Positions 1 through 5,060 of a stretch of 5,138 nucleotides of DNA are shown piece after piece. This DNA is from Methanoregulaceae archaeon (GTDB taxonomy: Archaea; Halobacteriota; Methanomicrobia; Methanomicrobiales; Methanospirillaceae): positions 1-5,138 of the forward strand of contig JACTVF010000194.1 in assembly GCA_019695435.1 (NCBI GenBank), in the 5' to 3' direction. Each line of letters opens with the position of its first letter. The stretch's first letter is position 1. Both the position numbers and the translations under genes were made by a program. The notes beneath the pieces are model-generated. The model did no database searches. It was given only the letters and a program-made list of their open reading frames with translations, and was not told where the DNA came from.

Positions 1-863
1 TCGACCTCTTCGCGAAGATCTTCTTAAACGCCGGTGACCGTGTGGGCATGGAGCGGCCGGGGTACCTCGGGGCGATCGAGGCCTTCTCGCTCTACGAGCC
101 GTTGTTTGAGACAGTGCCGCTGGACCGGGAAGGGCCGGACCCCGGGACATTCCATAAAATGATGAAGGAAACGCCGGTAAAATTTTTCTACGGCATCCCC
201 AACTCCCAGAACCCTTCGGGCTGCACGTACTCACCGGACCGGCGCAGGGAGATCGCGGAGATGCTCGGTGGCTCGGACACCGTTTTTTACGAGGACGACG
301 CATTCGGCGAGCTCTTCTTTGACGGGAAACCCCGGCTGCCGGTCAAACGTTTCCTTCCCGGCCAGTCCGTAATCTCCGGATCGTTCTCCAAGATCACCGC
401 GCCGGGCATGCGGATCGGGTGGATGTATGCCCCGCAGGAGATCCTCGCGGCGTTCAATACCGCAAAGCAGGCCGCCGACCTGCACTCAAACTTCCTCTGC
501 CAGCAGATCCTGCACCGGTACCTCATGACCCATGATCTCGATGCCCACATACAGAAGATCGTCGCGGTCTACAGCCGGCAGTGCCGGCTGATGTGCGACC
601 TCTTCGACGACCTGATGCCCGCACTCTCCCACACGACCCCTGAAGGGGGCATGTTCCTTACCGCGACGCTGCCCGCCGGACTGCACGCGATGAAAGTCTT
701 TGATGAGGGAATCCGGCAGAAGGTCGCCGTCCTCCCCGGCATGCCGTTCTTTGTCGATGGCGGCGGAACCGATACGATCCGGCTCAACTTCTCCAACGCG
801 GACGAGGAGAAGATCAAAGAGGGGATGCAACGGCTCGCCGGGGTTGTAACCGGGCTCTTCTGA
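1..863 (+). CDS. Fold-type I PLP-dependent aminotransferase (class I/II), 5' end missing
   Basis: Transfers amino groups between an amino acid and a 2-oxo acid using pyridoxal phosphate in the cytoplasm. The frame is open from the left edge (first whole codon at 3), so the GTG at 42 is internal; about 286 residues are present of roughly 390-400 usual for the family, so about 100 N-terminal residues lie outside. Visible in order: the KIFLNAGDRV...ERPGYLGA block typical of aromatic/2-aminoadipate aminotransferases; NPSG (Asn codon 210-212, ring-side PLP contact); EDDAFGEL (PLP-nitrogen Asp codon 294-296); GSFSK, whose Lys (390-392) should form the Schiff base; PGMRIGW with a phosphate-binding Arg (411-413); and TIRLNFS near the C-terminus, whose Arg (780-782) should bind the substrate carboxylate. 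Phe (303-305) sits where the family usually has Tyr contacting PLP. Family assignment is firm; the substrate (aromatic, 2-aminoadipate or branched-chain) cannot be decided. Confidence 0.93.
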   Translation, partial: DLFAKIFLNAGDRVGMERPGYLGAIEAFSLYEPLFETVPLDREGPDPGTFHKMMKETPVKFFYGIPNSQNPSGCTYSPDRRREIAEMLGGSDTVFYEDDAFGELFFDGKPRLPVKRFLPGQSVISGSFSKITAPGMRIGWMYAPQEILAAFNTAKQAADLHSNFLCQQILHRYLMTHDLDAHIQKIVAVYSRQCRLMCDLFDDLMPALSHTTPEGGMFLTATLPAGLHAMKVFDEGIRQKVAVLPGMPFFVDGGGTDTIRLNFSNADEEKIKEGMQRLAGVVTGLF

Positions 864-890
864 ACGGAAACAACAGCGGTCGGGCGGGAT

Positions 891-900
891 CTTTTTAAAG
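891..900 (+). promoter_or_regulatory. T-rich palindromic element: terminator T-run or TATA-like box
   Basis: CTTTTTAAAG is an almost symmetric A/T island in otherwise GC-rich DNA, 28 bases after the aminotransferase stop. It could be the U-rich archaeal terminator of that gene. It also resembles a TATA element and would then start an RNA near 920-925, at the head of the hairpin-rich stretch. The sequence does not decide between these. Confidence 0.3.
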
Positions 901-903
901 CTC

Positions 904-1114
904 CTGCGTGAACCGGGACGACCCGGACCTGCCGCCCGGGTGACTGCCAAGGCCGGTGGCGTTGAGCGGGACCGGATCCACGGGTATGTTTGTCATTGCC
1001 ACCTGAAGTAATTCCTGCATCTGGTTTTGTTCCGGCAAAAGAGGGTACAAGCATGCAGGAAAAGCACATCTGCCTGTGCATTTGCACCGGATTTTTCGGG
1101 AGTGCCTCGCAAAT
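904..1114 (+). other. Gene-free stretch with consecutive perfect inverted repeats; possible structured RNA or regulatory region
   Basis: No convincing coding frame lies between the aminotransferase stop (863) and the GTG at 1169. The stretch holds a run of exact dyads: CCGGG 913-917 with CCCGG 922-926 (4-base loop); GGTGGC 955-960 with GCCACC 998-1003; TTCCTGCAT 1012-1020 with ATGCAGGAA 1053-1061; TTTTG 1025-1029 with CAAAA 1036-1040, nested in the previous one; GCACA 1064-1068 with TGTGC 1075-1079; and ATTTGC 1080-1085 with GCAAAT 1109-1114. The last ends just before the TATA box. The short stems could each occur by chance; the 9-base stem and the dense, non-overlapping order are what make the stretch stand out. 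It could be a small RNA, a leader from an upstream start, or protein-binding DNA. Confidence 0.35.
1012..1061. repeat. 9-base perfect inverted repeat with nested hairpin
   Basis: TTCCTGCAT (1012-1020) and ATGCAGGAA (1053-1061) are exact reverse complements around a 32-base loop, which contains a second perfect stem (TTTTG/CAAAA with a 6-base loop). The element lies about 60 bases upstream of the PEGA gene TATA box. Confidence 0.6.
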
Positions 1115-1119
1115 CCCTC

Positions 1120-1129
1120 TTTATTTATA
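1120..1129 (+). promoter_or_regulatory. Archaeal TATA box of the PEGA surface-protein gene
   Basis: TTTATTTATA is a good match to the archaeal TATA element in a GC-rich setting. Archaeal transcription usually starts about 25-27 bases downstream, here near 1150-1155. This gives a leader of about 15-20 bases before the GTG at 1169 and argues against the longer in-frame start at 1076, which lies upstream of the box. Confidence 0.7.
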
Positions 1130-1133
1130 GCAG

Positions 1134-1146
1134 CATCTGCCAGATG
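1134..1146. promoter_or_regulatory. Perfect 13-base palindrome, candidate operator
   Basis: CATCTGCCAGATG reads CATCTG-C-CAGATG, two perfect 6-base half-sites around one base. It lies between the TATA box and the predicted transcription start, where archaeal repressors commonly block polymerase recruitment. The half-site CATCTG recurs upstream at 1018-1023 and 1067-1072, the latter sharing the 8-mer CATCTGCC. The regulator is unknown. Confidence 0.45.
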
Positions 1147-1168
1147 TAGTATTACAGGAAGAGATAGT

Positions 1169-2647
1169 GTGACAAAGAAACTACTGATACTGGTGCTGGC
1201 ACTCTGCCTGATCGCCGTTGCCCCGCTCGCGACAGGTGCCGGTACGTCCGGTTCTGCCTCGCTGGAACCTGGCCCGGTGATCATCGAGACCACCACAGAA
1301 CCCACGCTGCTGCCGACCCTGACGGAGCCGAACACAGAACCAACAACGCTGCCCACGACCGAAGTGACCGTCACGGTGGGAGGCGGGAAAGGCTGGATCG
1401 ATGTGTACGGTAATGTTGATGGCGCCACGGTCTATTTCGACGGGAGCGCCCAGGGTACGATTGCCGGAGGCATCCTGTCAGTGGCTGTGTCCACCACAGG
1501 CTCCCCCATCAGGACGATAACCGTTTCAAAATCCGGCTACATGAGCTGGTCCGGCAGCCTGCCCCACATGCCATCGGATGGCGAGCATGTCGCGGTCTAC
1601 GCGACCATCAATCCGCTCACCACGGTTCCGACCACTATCCCACCGGTCATGACCGGAGCGATCTATGCCCAGTCCAGCCCTGCCGGGGCAGCGATCTACC
1701 TGAACGGGAACTTCTACGGGTACGCCCCGCTGACCATCCAGAGCCTAGCGCCAAGCACCTACTCGATGAAGGCCACCCTGACAGGGTACACACCTGACAA
1801 CACGCTCATCAACGTATATGTCGGGCAGACTGCGGCTTATTACCCGGTACTCCAGCAGTCGCCCCAGCCCCGGCAGACCGGCTCGGCCTACGTAACATCG
1901 AACCCGAACCATGCCGCAGTGCATGCCGACGGCGGGTATTACGGGACGACGCCTCTCACCGTAAACCTGTACCCCGGCACCCACCAGATCGTGCTCAAAC
2001 TCACGGGATATAACGATTATTCCACGAACGTCTGGGTCACGGCCGGCCAGTCCCAGAATCTGCCGGTCACGATGTCGACGGCAATCCTAGGGACGGTGGT
2101 CATCACGTCCGTGCCGGGAGCAAAAGTTTCCATCGACAGCAACACAGCGGGCACGATCAATACCGCAGGAAGTCTCACGCTTTCCGGCGTAAATACGGGC
2201 AACCACATCTTCAGGGTGACCGCACCCGGATACAACGACTGGCTGAACACGGTCTACATCCAGGCAAACACCGTGAATTCGATCTCCGCGCCCCTGACAC
2301 CTGCGGGCGCAAGCCCGACACCGGTCCAGCCGACCGGCGGCCTTGCGATTGCCTCGTCTCCGGCAAACGCGGATACGTACATCGATAACCTGCTGCGTGG
2401 TACCACCCCGCTCACCGTGATGGACCTGTCGCCGGGCGACCACCTGGTCCGGGTCTCGGCCCCGGGTTACGTGGACTACACCACGACCACGACCGTGACG
2501 TCGGGGCAGACCGCACCGCTCGCGCTTACGCTTGCGGTGGCTCCCACCCCCACCACGACTTTTTCCCCGGCCCCGGCGCCGGTGCTGGTGCTGGGTGTGC
2601 TTGCCGCCGTCATTCTGACGGGCGGATATATAAGGAGGCGATGCTGA
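1169..2647 (+). CDS. Secreted, membrane-anchored PEGA-repeat surface protein
   Basis: A 492-residue exported protein with no enzymatic motif that I recognise, probably structural or adhesive. I chose GTG 1169: it gives a clean signal peptide (MTKK then a hydrophobic run, residues 5-24), has AGGAAG at 1156-1161, and sits about 17 bases after the predicted transcription start. Residues 40-64 are Thr/Pro/Glu-rich. Five PEGA-type beta-sandwich repeats follow, at about 75-148, 162-228, 237-303, 307-376 and 389-456. Repeats 2, 3 and 5 show the S-x-P-x-x-A...Y.G..PLT...L.PG.H/Y.....GY pattern; 1 and 4 are diverged. Thr/Pro linkers separate some repeats and precede a C-terminal membrane helix (about 470-487) ending in RRRC. 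The protein should therefore be displayed outside the membrane. The next start follows the stop by one base, so the two genes are co-translated. PEGA family membership is confident; the ligand is unknown. Confidence 0.88.
   Translation: MTKKLLILVLALCLIAVAPLATGAGTSGSASLEPGPVIIETTTEPTLLPTLTEPNTEPTTLPTTEVTVTVGGGKGWIDVYGNVDGATVYFDGSAQGTIAGGILSVAVSTTGSPIRTITVSKSGYMSWSGSLPHMPSDGEHVAVYATINPLTTVPTTIPPVMTGAIYAQSSPAGAAIYLNGNFYGYAPLTIQSLAPSTYSMKATLTGYTPDNTLINVYVGQTAAYYPVLQQSPQPRQTGSAYVTSNPNHAAVHADGGYYGTTPLTVNLYPGTHQIVLKLTGYNDYSTNVWVTAGQSQNLPVTMSTAILGTVVITSVPGAKVSIDSNTAGTINTAGSLTLSGVNTGNHIFRVTAPGYNDWLNTVYIQANTVNSISAPLTPAGASPTPVQPTGGLAIASSPANADTYIDNLLRGTTPLTVMDLSPGDHLVRVSAPGYVDYTTTTTVTSGQTAPLALTLAVAPTPTTTFSPAPAPVLVLGVLAAVILTGGYIRRRC
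1391..2536 (+). repeat. Five tandem PEGA-type protein repeats
   Basis: Protein-level repeats of about 65-75 residues span residues 75-456 of the surface protein. The common core is a Ser-Pro-x-Ala-like turn, a beta strand giving Y/V-x-D/N-G, a G-x-x-P-L-T turn, then a P-G-x-H/Y strand ending in GY. Repeat 2 contains PAGA, the closest to the eponymous PEGA tetrapeptide. Repeat 4 replaces the GTTPLT turn with TINTAGSLTLSG, and repeat 1 has a longer, diverged second half. Nucleotide identity between units is low, so these are old duplications rather than recent DNA repeats. Confidence 0.75.
2633..2638 (+). promoter_or_regulatory. Strong Shine-Dalgarno for the sensor-domain gene, inside the PEGA gene
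   Basis: AGGAGG lies ten bases before ATG 2649 and within the final Arg codons of the upstream gene. It is the best ribosome-binding site in the window, fixes the start at 2649 rather than the in-frame ATG at 2679, and points to translational coupling. Confidence 0.8.
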
Positions 2648-2648
2648 T

Positions 2649-3335
2649 ATGGCACCGACCTGTTCACGTTCAACAAAGATGTATGCCGCCGCACTTGTAG
2701 CGGTGGTGATCATCTCGGGGCTGACAGCGTTTGCGTATTACAGTGCGAACGCGGCGCTCAGGTGTACCGCACAGGAGGGGCTCAAATCCACGGTCGGCGT
2801 CATGGCGACGCAGATCAATGCAAGCGATATCCAGAGCCTCAGGCCGGGCGACGAGACCTCGCCGCAGTACCTGGCTGTCGCGGCAAAGCTGCGGACGATG
2901 CGCAGCATGAACGACCACCTCCTCAACGCGTATATTATCACGGTGAACACGACGGACAAGTCCGCCGCATTCCTCGTGGATGACCTGTACCCGGTCGACC
3001 CGTCGGGTTCCGCCCGGATCGGCCAGGCCGATAACTCCCCGGACAAGATGGAGATCTTTGCAGCGCTCTCGGGCCCGACTGCTTCCCCGGTCCCCTACAC
3101 CGATTCGTGGGGATCGTTCATGTCCGCGTATGCACCGATCGACGATTCGGCAGCAGATTCCAGCGGCAACACGGTTGCGATTCTCGGGCTCGATGTATCC
3201 GCCAATGATTACGTTGCATCGACCACTACGGGGGGATGGATCGTTGTGACCGGCGCGGCCTCCATCATGATTGTGCTCTCGGCGCTCTATGTTTTTGGCC
3301 GCAAGGCCGGTGACGATACACCAAAGGCACCCTGA
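2649..3335 (+). CDS. Membrane protein with a Cache-like extracellular sensor domain and no output domain
   Basis: A 228-residue protein with two membrane helices (about 11-31 and 196-217) flanking an extracellular domain of about 160 residues. The domain resembles the Cache/PDC-like sensor regions that precede histidine kinases, GGDEF or chemoreceptor modules. Visible landmarks are the DETSPQY block (68-74), the helix LRTMRSMNDHLLNAYIIT (81-98), the strand AAFLVDDLYPVD (106-117), SGP (141-143), DSWGSFMSAYAPI (152-164) and VAILGLDVS (176-184). The second helix is followed by only about 11 polar residues, so no HAMP, PAS, kinase or methyl-accepting segment is present. Two N-x-S/T sequons (Asn57, Asn100) face outward. 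It starts one base after the PEGA stop behind a strong Shine-Dalgarno, so it is probably made with that surface protein and may pair with it or with a separate signalling protein. Domain assignment is from remembered family patterns; the ligand is unknown. Confidence 0.72.
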   Translation: MAPTCSRSTKMYAAALVAVVIISGLTAFAYYSANAALRCTAQEGLKSTVGVMATQINASDIQSLRPGDETSPQYLAVAAKLRTMRSMNDHLLNAYIITVNTTDKSAAFLVDDLYPVDPSGSARIGQADNSPDKMEIFAALSGPTASPVPYTDSWGSFMSAYAPIDDSAADSSGNTVAILGLDVSANDYVASTTTGGWIVVTGAASIMIVLSALYVFGRKAGDDTPKAP

Positions 3336-3342
3336 ACACATC

Positions 3343-3363
3343 ATTTTTCAAAAACTTTTTTTT
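3343..3363 (+). terminator. U-rich archaeal terminator after the PEGA/sensor pair
   Basis: A T5 run, an A5 run that can pair with it (TTTTTCAAAAA), and a T8 run (3356-3363) begin eight bases after the stop at 3335. Oligo-T tracts terminate archaeal transcription without a strong hairpin. The T8 run is also about 27 bases before the next ATG, so it may double as a poor TATA element. Confidence 0.55.
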
Positions 3364-3386
3364 GCACCGGGCACACCGGGTACTCC

Positions 3387-4007
3387 ATGATTTCACAACG
3401 AACGATTCTCGTCCTCCTCCTTCTCGCGTGCGCCCTGCTTCTCTCTGCCGGGTGCACCCAGCCTGCCGGTACGGCGACAACACAAAGCCCGGCGGTCGCG
3501 GCACCGGGGACCACCGGTTCCCCGACGGCAACGAATGTGACAGCACCCGTGGTACAGGAACACGTCCTGCTTGAGACAACAATGGGGAACATCACGATCG
3601 CGCTCGACCCCGACATGCCGGTAACCACCGGCAACTTCGAAAAACTTGTAAAGAGCGGGTTTTATAACGGGGTCATCTTCCACCGCGTGATCCCCGGGTA
3701 CATTATCCAGGGTGGCGACCCCTCCGGTACAGGTTATGGCGGTCCCGGCTACACCATCCCCGATGAGTTTACCAGCCACAACCACAATGCCCGGGGTACG
3801 GTTGCGATGGCCAACTCCGGCCCCAACACCGGCGGCTCGCAGTTTTTCATCAACATCGTGGACAACGACCAGCTCGATACCGGGTATCCGGTCTTTGGGA
3901 CGGTCACCGCCGGGATGGACGTGGTGGATGCGATAGGGAAGGTACCAACCGGTGCAGACAACCGGCCGCTCACGAACGTTACGATCCTACACGCGGAGAT
4001 GGTGTGA
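3387..4007 (+). CDS. Lipoprotein cyclophilin-type peptidyl-prolyl cis-trans isomerase
   Basis: Catalyses cis-trans isomerisation of X-Pro bonds. The 206-residue product begins with a lipoprotein signal (hydrophobic residues 7-20, lipobox LSAGC, lipidated Cys23), then a Ser/Thr/Ala/Pro-rich tether (about 24-56), then a compact cyclophilin domain (about 58-205). Visible motifs are FHRVIPGYIIQGGD with catalytic Arg100 and Gln108, MANSGPNTGGSQFFI (141-155) and PVFGTVTAGMDVVDAI (168-183). The Phe60-Met61 pair of human CypA is Tyr105-Ile106 here, and Gln162 occupies the position of CypA Trp121, the cyclosporin contact, so weak cyclosporin binding is expected. Three N-x-T sequons (Asn50, Asn68, Asn197) fit an extracellular site. 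There is no Shine-Dalgarno before ATG 3387, suggesting a leaderless message. It follows two surface proteins, so a role in folding Pro-rich exported proteins is plausible but inferred. Confidence 0.93.
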   Translation: MISQRTILVLLLLACALLLSAGCTQPAGTATTQSPAVAAPGTTGSPTATNVTAPVVQEHVLLETTMGNITIALDPDMPVTTGNFEKLVKSGFYNGVIFHRVIPGYIIQGGDPSGTGYGGPGYTIPDEFTSHNHNARGTVAMANSGPNTGGSQFFINIVDNDQLDTGYPVFGTVTAGMDVVDAIGKVPTGADNRPLTNVTILHAEMV

Positions 4008-4038
4008 AAAACTCTGGTGAACACCTGTGTACATCTCA

Positions 4039-4057
4039 TTTTTCCGGATCAATCCGG
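4039..4057 (+). terminator. T-run and perfect hairpin after the isomerase gene
   Basis: T5 (4039-4043) is followed directly by CCGGAT-CA-ATCCGG (4044-4057), a perfect 6-base dyad with a 2-base centre. It lies about 30 bases after the stop, in the gap between convergent genes, where termination is needed. Here the T-run precedes the stem, unlike a bacterial intrinsic terminator, so the T-run is the more likely archaeal signal. Confidence 0.4.
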
Positions 4058-4065
4058 CAGGGAAT

Positions 4066-4116
4066 GAGGGGTAACCCCCTCCCTCCTGAAACGAGGGGGC
4101 TGCCACGTCTTCAGGA
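4066..4116. repeat. Interlocking inverted repeats, possibly the end of an IS200/IS605-like element
   Basis: CCCCCTC (4075-4081) can pair upstream with GAGGGG (4066-4071, loop TAA) or downstream with GAGGGGG (4093-4099, 11-base loop), but not both. TCCTGAA (4084-4090) is the exact complement of TTCAGGA (4110-4116) and would exclude the downstream pairing. Read on the minus strand, the layout AGCCCCC-loop-GGGGGTTA-CCCC resembles the right-end/guide-RNA hairpin of TnpB-carrying IS200/IS605 elements, which often reads AGCCCC-stem-loop-GGGGTA-TTCA. No tnpB gene is present, so at most this is a solo end. Alternatives are a termination structure for the two convergent genes or an unrelated palindrome cluster. 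Confidence 0.4.
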
Positions 4117-4132
4117 AAGATGTCACGATTCG

Positions 4133-4154
4133 AAGATCGGGGTCCCGGATCTTT
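4133..4154. terminator. Dyad just past the end of the CPBP gene
   Basis: AAGATC (4133-4138) and GATCTT (4148-4153) form a perfect 6-base stem whose interior GGG/CCC can extend it after one mismatch. TTT follows on the plus strand. It lies 21-42 bases past the minus-strand CPBP stop. A further weak minus-strand signal, GGTG-TT-CACC then T5, occurs at 4025-4007. Confidence 0.35.
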
Positions 4155-4174
4155 CATGGTCCAACCTATAATTA

Positions 4175-4930
4175 TCAGGAGTTCGTAACCAGTTTCCTTC
4201 CGTTTCTTTCGTTCCGGAGCAGAAACAGGCCATATACCACAAAGACAATGCCGATAAAAACCGACGTGAGCAGAACCTGTGGTGATTGTGCCGACACGTT
4301 CACCCCTCCCAGGGAAATAAGCGAAGTAAAATCAAAAAGAGCGTGAATTCCGACAAGGGGCCAGATACTTCCCGTCCGCAGACGAAGTGCGGCAAAGGTG
4401 ATCCCAAGCCCGAATGCCGCGATACTGTCAACGACGGTGAAGGCCGGATCCCAGGTGCCGCCGATTACATTGAGAAGGTGAGGTGCCGCAAAGAAAAAGG
4501 AACTCATGACGACCGCACGTATCGTACCTGTCGGAAGAAGCGTGGTCAGTATCAGGCCGCGGAAATACGTCTCTTCCGCAAACCCGACCACGAGCGTCAG
4601 GGCTGCGGATGCGAGGATAGCGATGGGTGCGGTCATCCGGACGCCCCCCTCGAGCGATAGCAGGGCAACTGCACAGGGCAGGATGAAAAGGGGAATGTGT
4701 AAAAGCCGGATCCCCGTGGTGTATCCTGCTTTTCCCCACCAGTCAAGACGCGTTAAGAGGAAGATCCCGGTGATGGCAAGAATAAGATCTACGACAGCAG
4801 CCTGTACGAGACTCCCCATCAGGAATTTTTCGTTGATTATGCCAAGTGCAATGACCACACATACGACGATCATCAGGAACCCGGCAGCGCTGCGATAAGG
4901 ATGCTGGATCGTGAAACCGGAGAGCGTCAT
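4175..4930 (-). CDS. CPBP (CAAX/Abi-type) intramembrane metalloprotease
   Basis: A 251-residue integral membrane protein of the CPBP family, intramembrane glutamic-type peptidases related to Rce1 and to bacteriocin-immunity/Abi proteins. About seven or eight hydrophobic segments are visible (near 16-35, 40-59, 78-95, 101-117, 137-152, 165-182, 188-206 and 218-238). All core motifs are intact: EETYFR with Glu119, Glu120 and Arg124; FAAPH with Phe147 and His151; and HALFD with His196 and Asp200. It is therefore probably catalytically competent. Length is normal for the family. ATG 4930 is the only start in this frame because a stop lies five codons upstream. There is no Shine-Dalgarno, and the TATA element predicts a leader of only about five bases. 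The gene converges on the isomerase gene and its base composition is visibly lower in GC. The substrate is unknown; archaeal CPBP proteins without a bacteriocin locus are mostly uncharacterised. Confidence 0.92.
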   Translation of the reverse strand: MTLSGFTIQHPYRSAAGFLMIVVCVVIALGIINEKFLMGSLVQAAVVDLILAITGIFLLTRLDWWGKAGYTTGIRLLHIPLFILPCAVALLSLEGGVRMTAPIAILASAALTLVVGFAEETYFRGLILTTLLPTGTIRAVVMSSFFFAAPHLLNVIGGTWDPAFTVVDSIAAFGLGITFAALRLRTGSIWPLVGIHALFDFTSLISLGGVNVSAQSPQVLLTSVFIGIVFVVYGLFLLRNERNGRKLVTNS

Positions 4931-4957
4931 GAAATGCCGTTTTCAAATAACCTCTCA

Positions 4958-4965
4958 ACTATAAA
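4958..4965 (-). promoter_or_regulatory. TATA box of the CPBP protease gene
   Basis: Read on the minus strand, TTTATAGT is preceded by CC and lies about 31 bases before ATG 4930. Transcription about 26 bases downstream would begin near 4935, nearly at the start codon, consistent with the missing Shine-Dalgarno. Confidence 0.6.
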
Positions 4966-5003
4966 GGACTTGCCTGATCGGATTAACCGGGATAGAGGGG
5001 GTT

Positions 5004-5014
5004 ATCGTAACGAT
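5004..5014. promoter_or_regulatory. Perfect 11-base palindrome upstream of the CPBP promoter
   Basis: ATCGT-A-ACGAT is an exact dyad about 40 bases upstream of the CPBP TATA box. A looser dyad, TGATT (5030-5034) with AATCA (5041-5045), follows. Either could bind a regulator of the CPBP gene or of a gene beyond the right edge. Confidence 0.3.
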
Positions 5015-5060
5015 CTGAAAAATGTTAGGTGATTATCAACAATCAGCCCCCAATATGGTG

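Noticed and set aside
908..943. Eleven-codon open frame from GTG 908
   Set aside because: No Shine-Dalgarno or suitably placed promoter, and it overlaps a hairpin; length is expected by chance.
1076..1168. In-frame N-terminal extension of the PEGA protein from GTG 1076
   Set aside because: It would place the TATA box and the palindrome inside the gene and bury the signal peptide behind 31 residues of non-signal sequence.
895..1428. Minus-strand open frame of 177 codons crossing the 864-1168 gap
   Set aside because: Its Val/Gly/Ser-rich N-terminal part is the antisense of the Thr/Pro-rich PEGA linker, and its end runs through the hairpins with no recognisable domain.
2624..2633. TATA-like GATATATAAG at the end of the PEGA gene
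   Set aside because: It would start RNA just inside the next gene, past its ATG, whereas the strong Shine-Dalgarno there requires an upstream leader.
2087..2713. Minus-strand open frame of 208 codons opposite the PEGA gene
   Set aside because: Low-complexity Arg/Gly-rich product typical of antisense frames in GC-rich DNA; the plus strand carries clear PEGA repeats.
2670..3344. Minus-strand open frame of 224 codons
   Set aside because: It mirrors the sensor-domain gene; its product is Arg/His/Gly-rich with no domain, and it has no promoter or ribosome-binding site.
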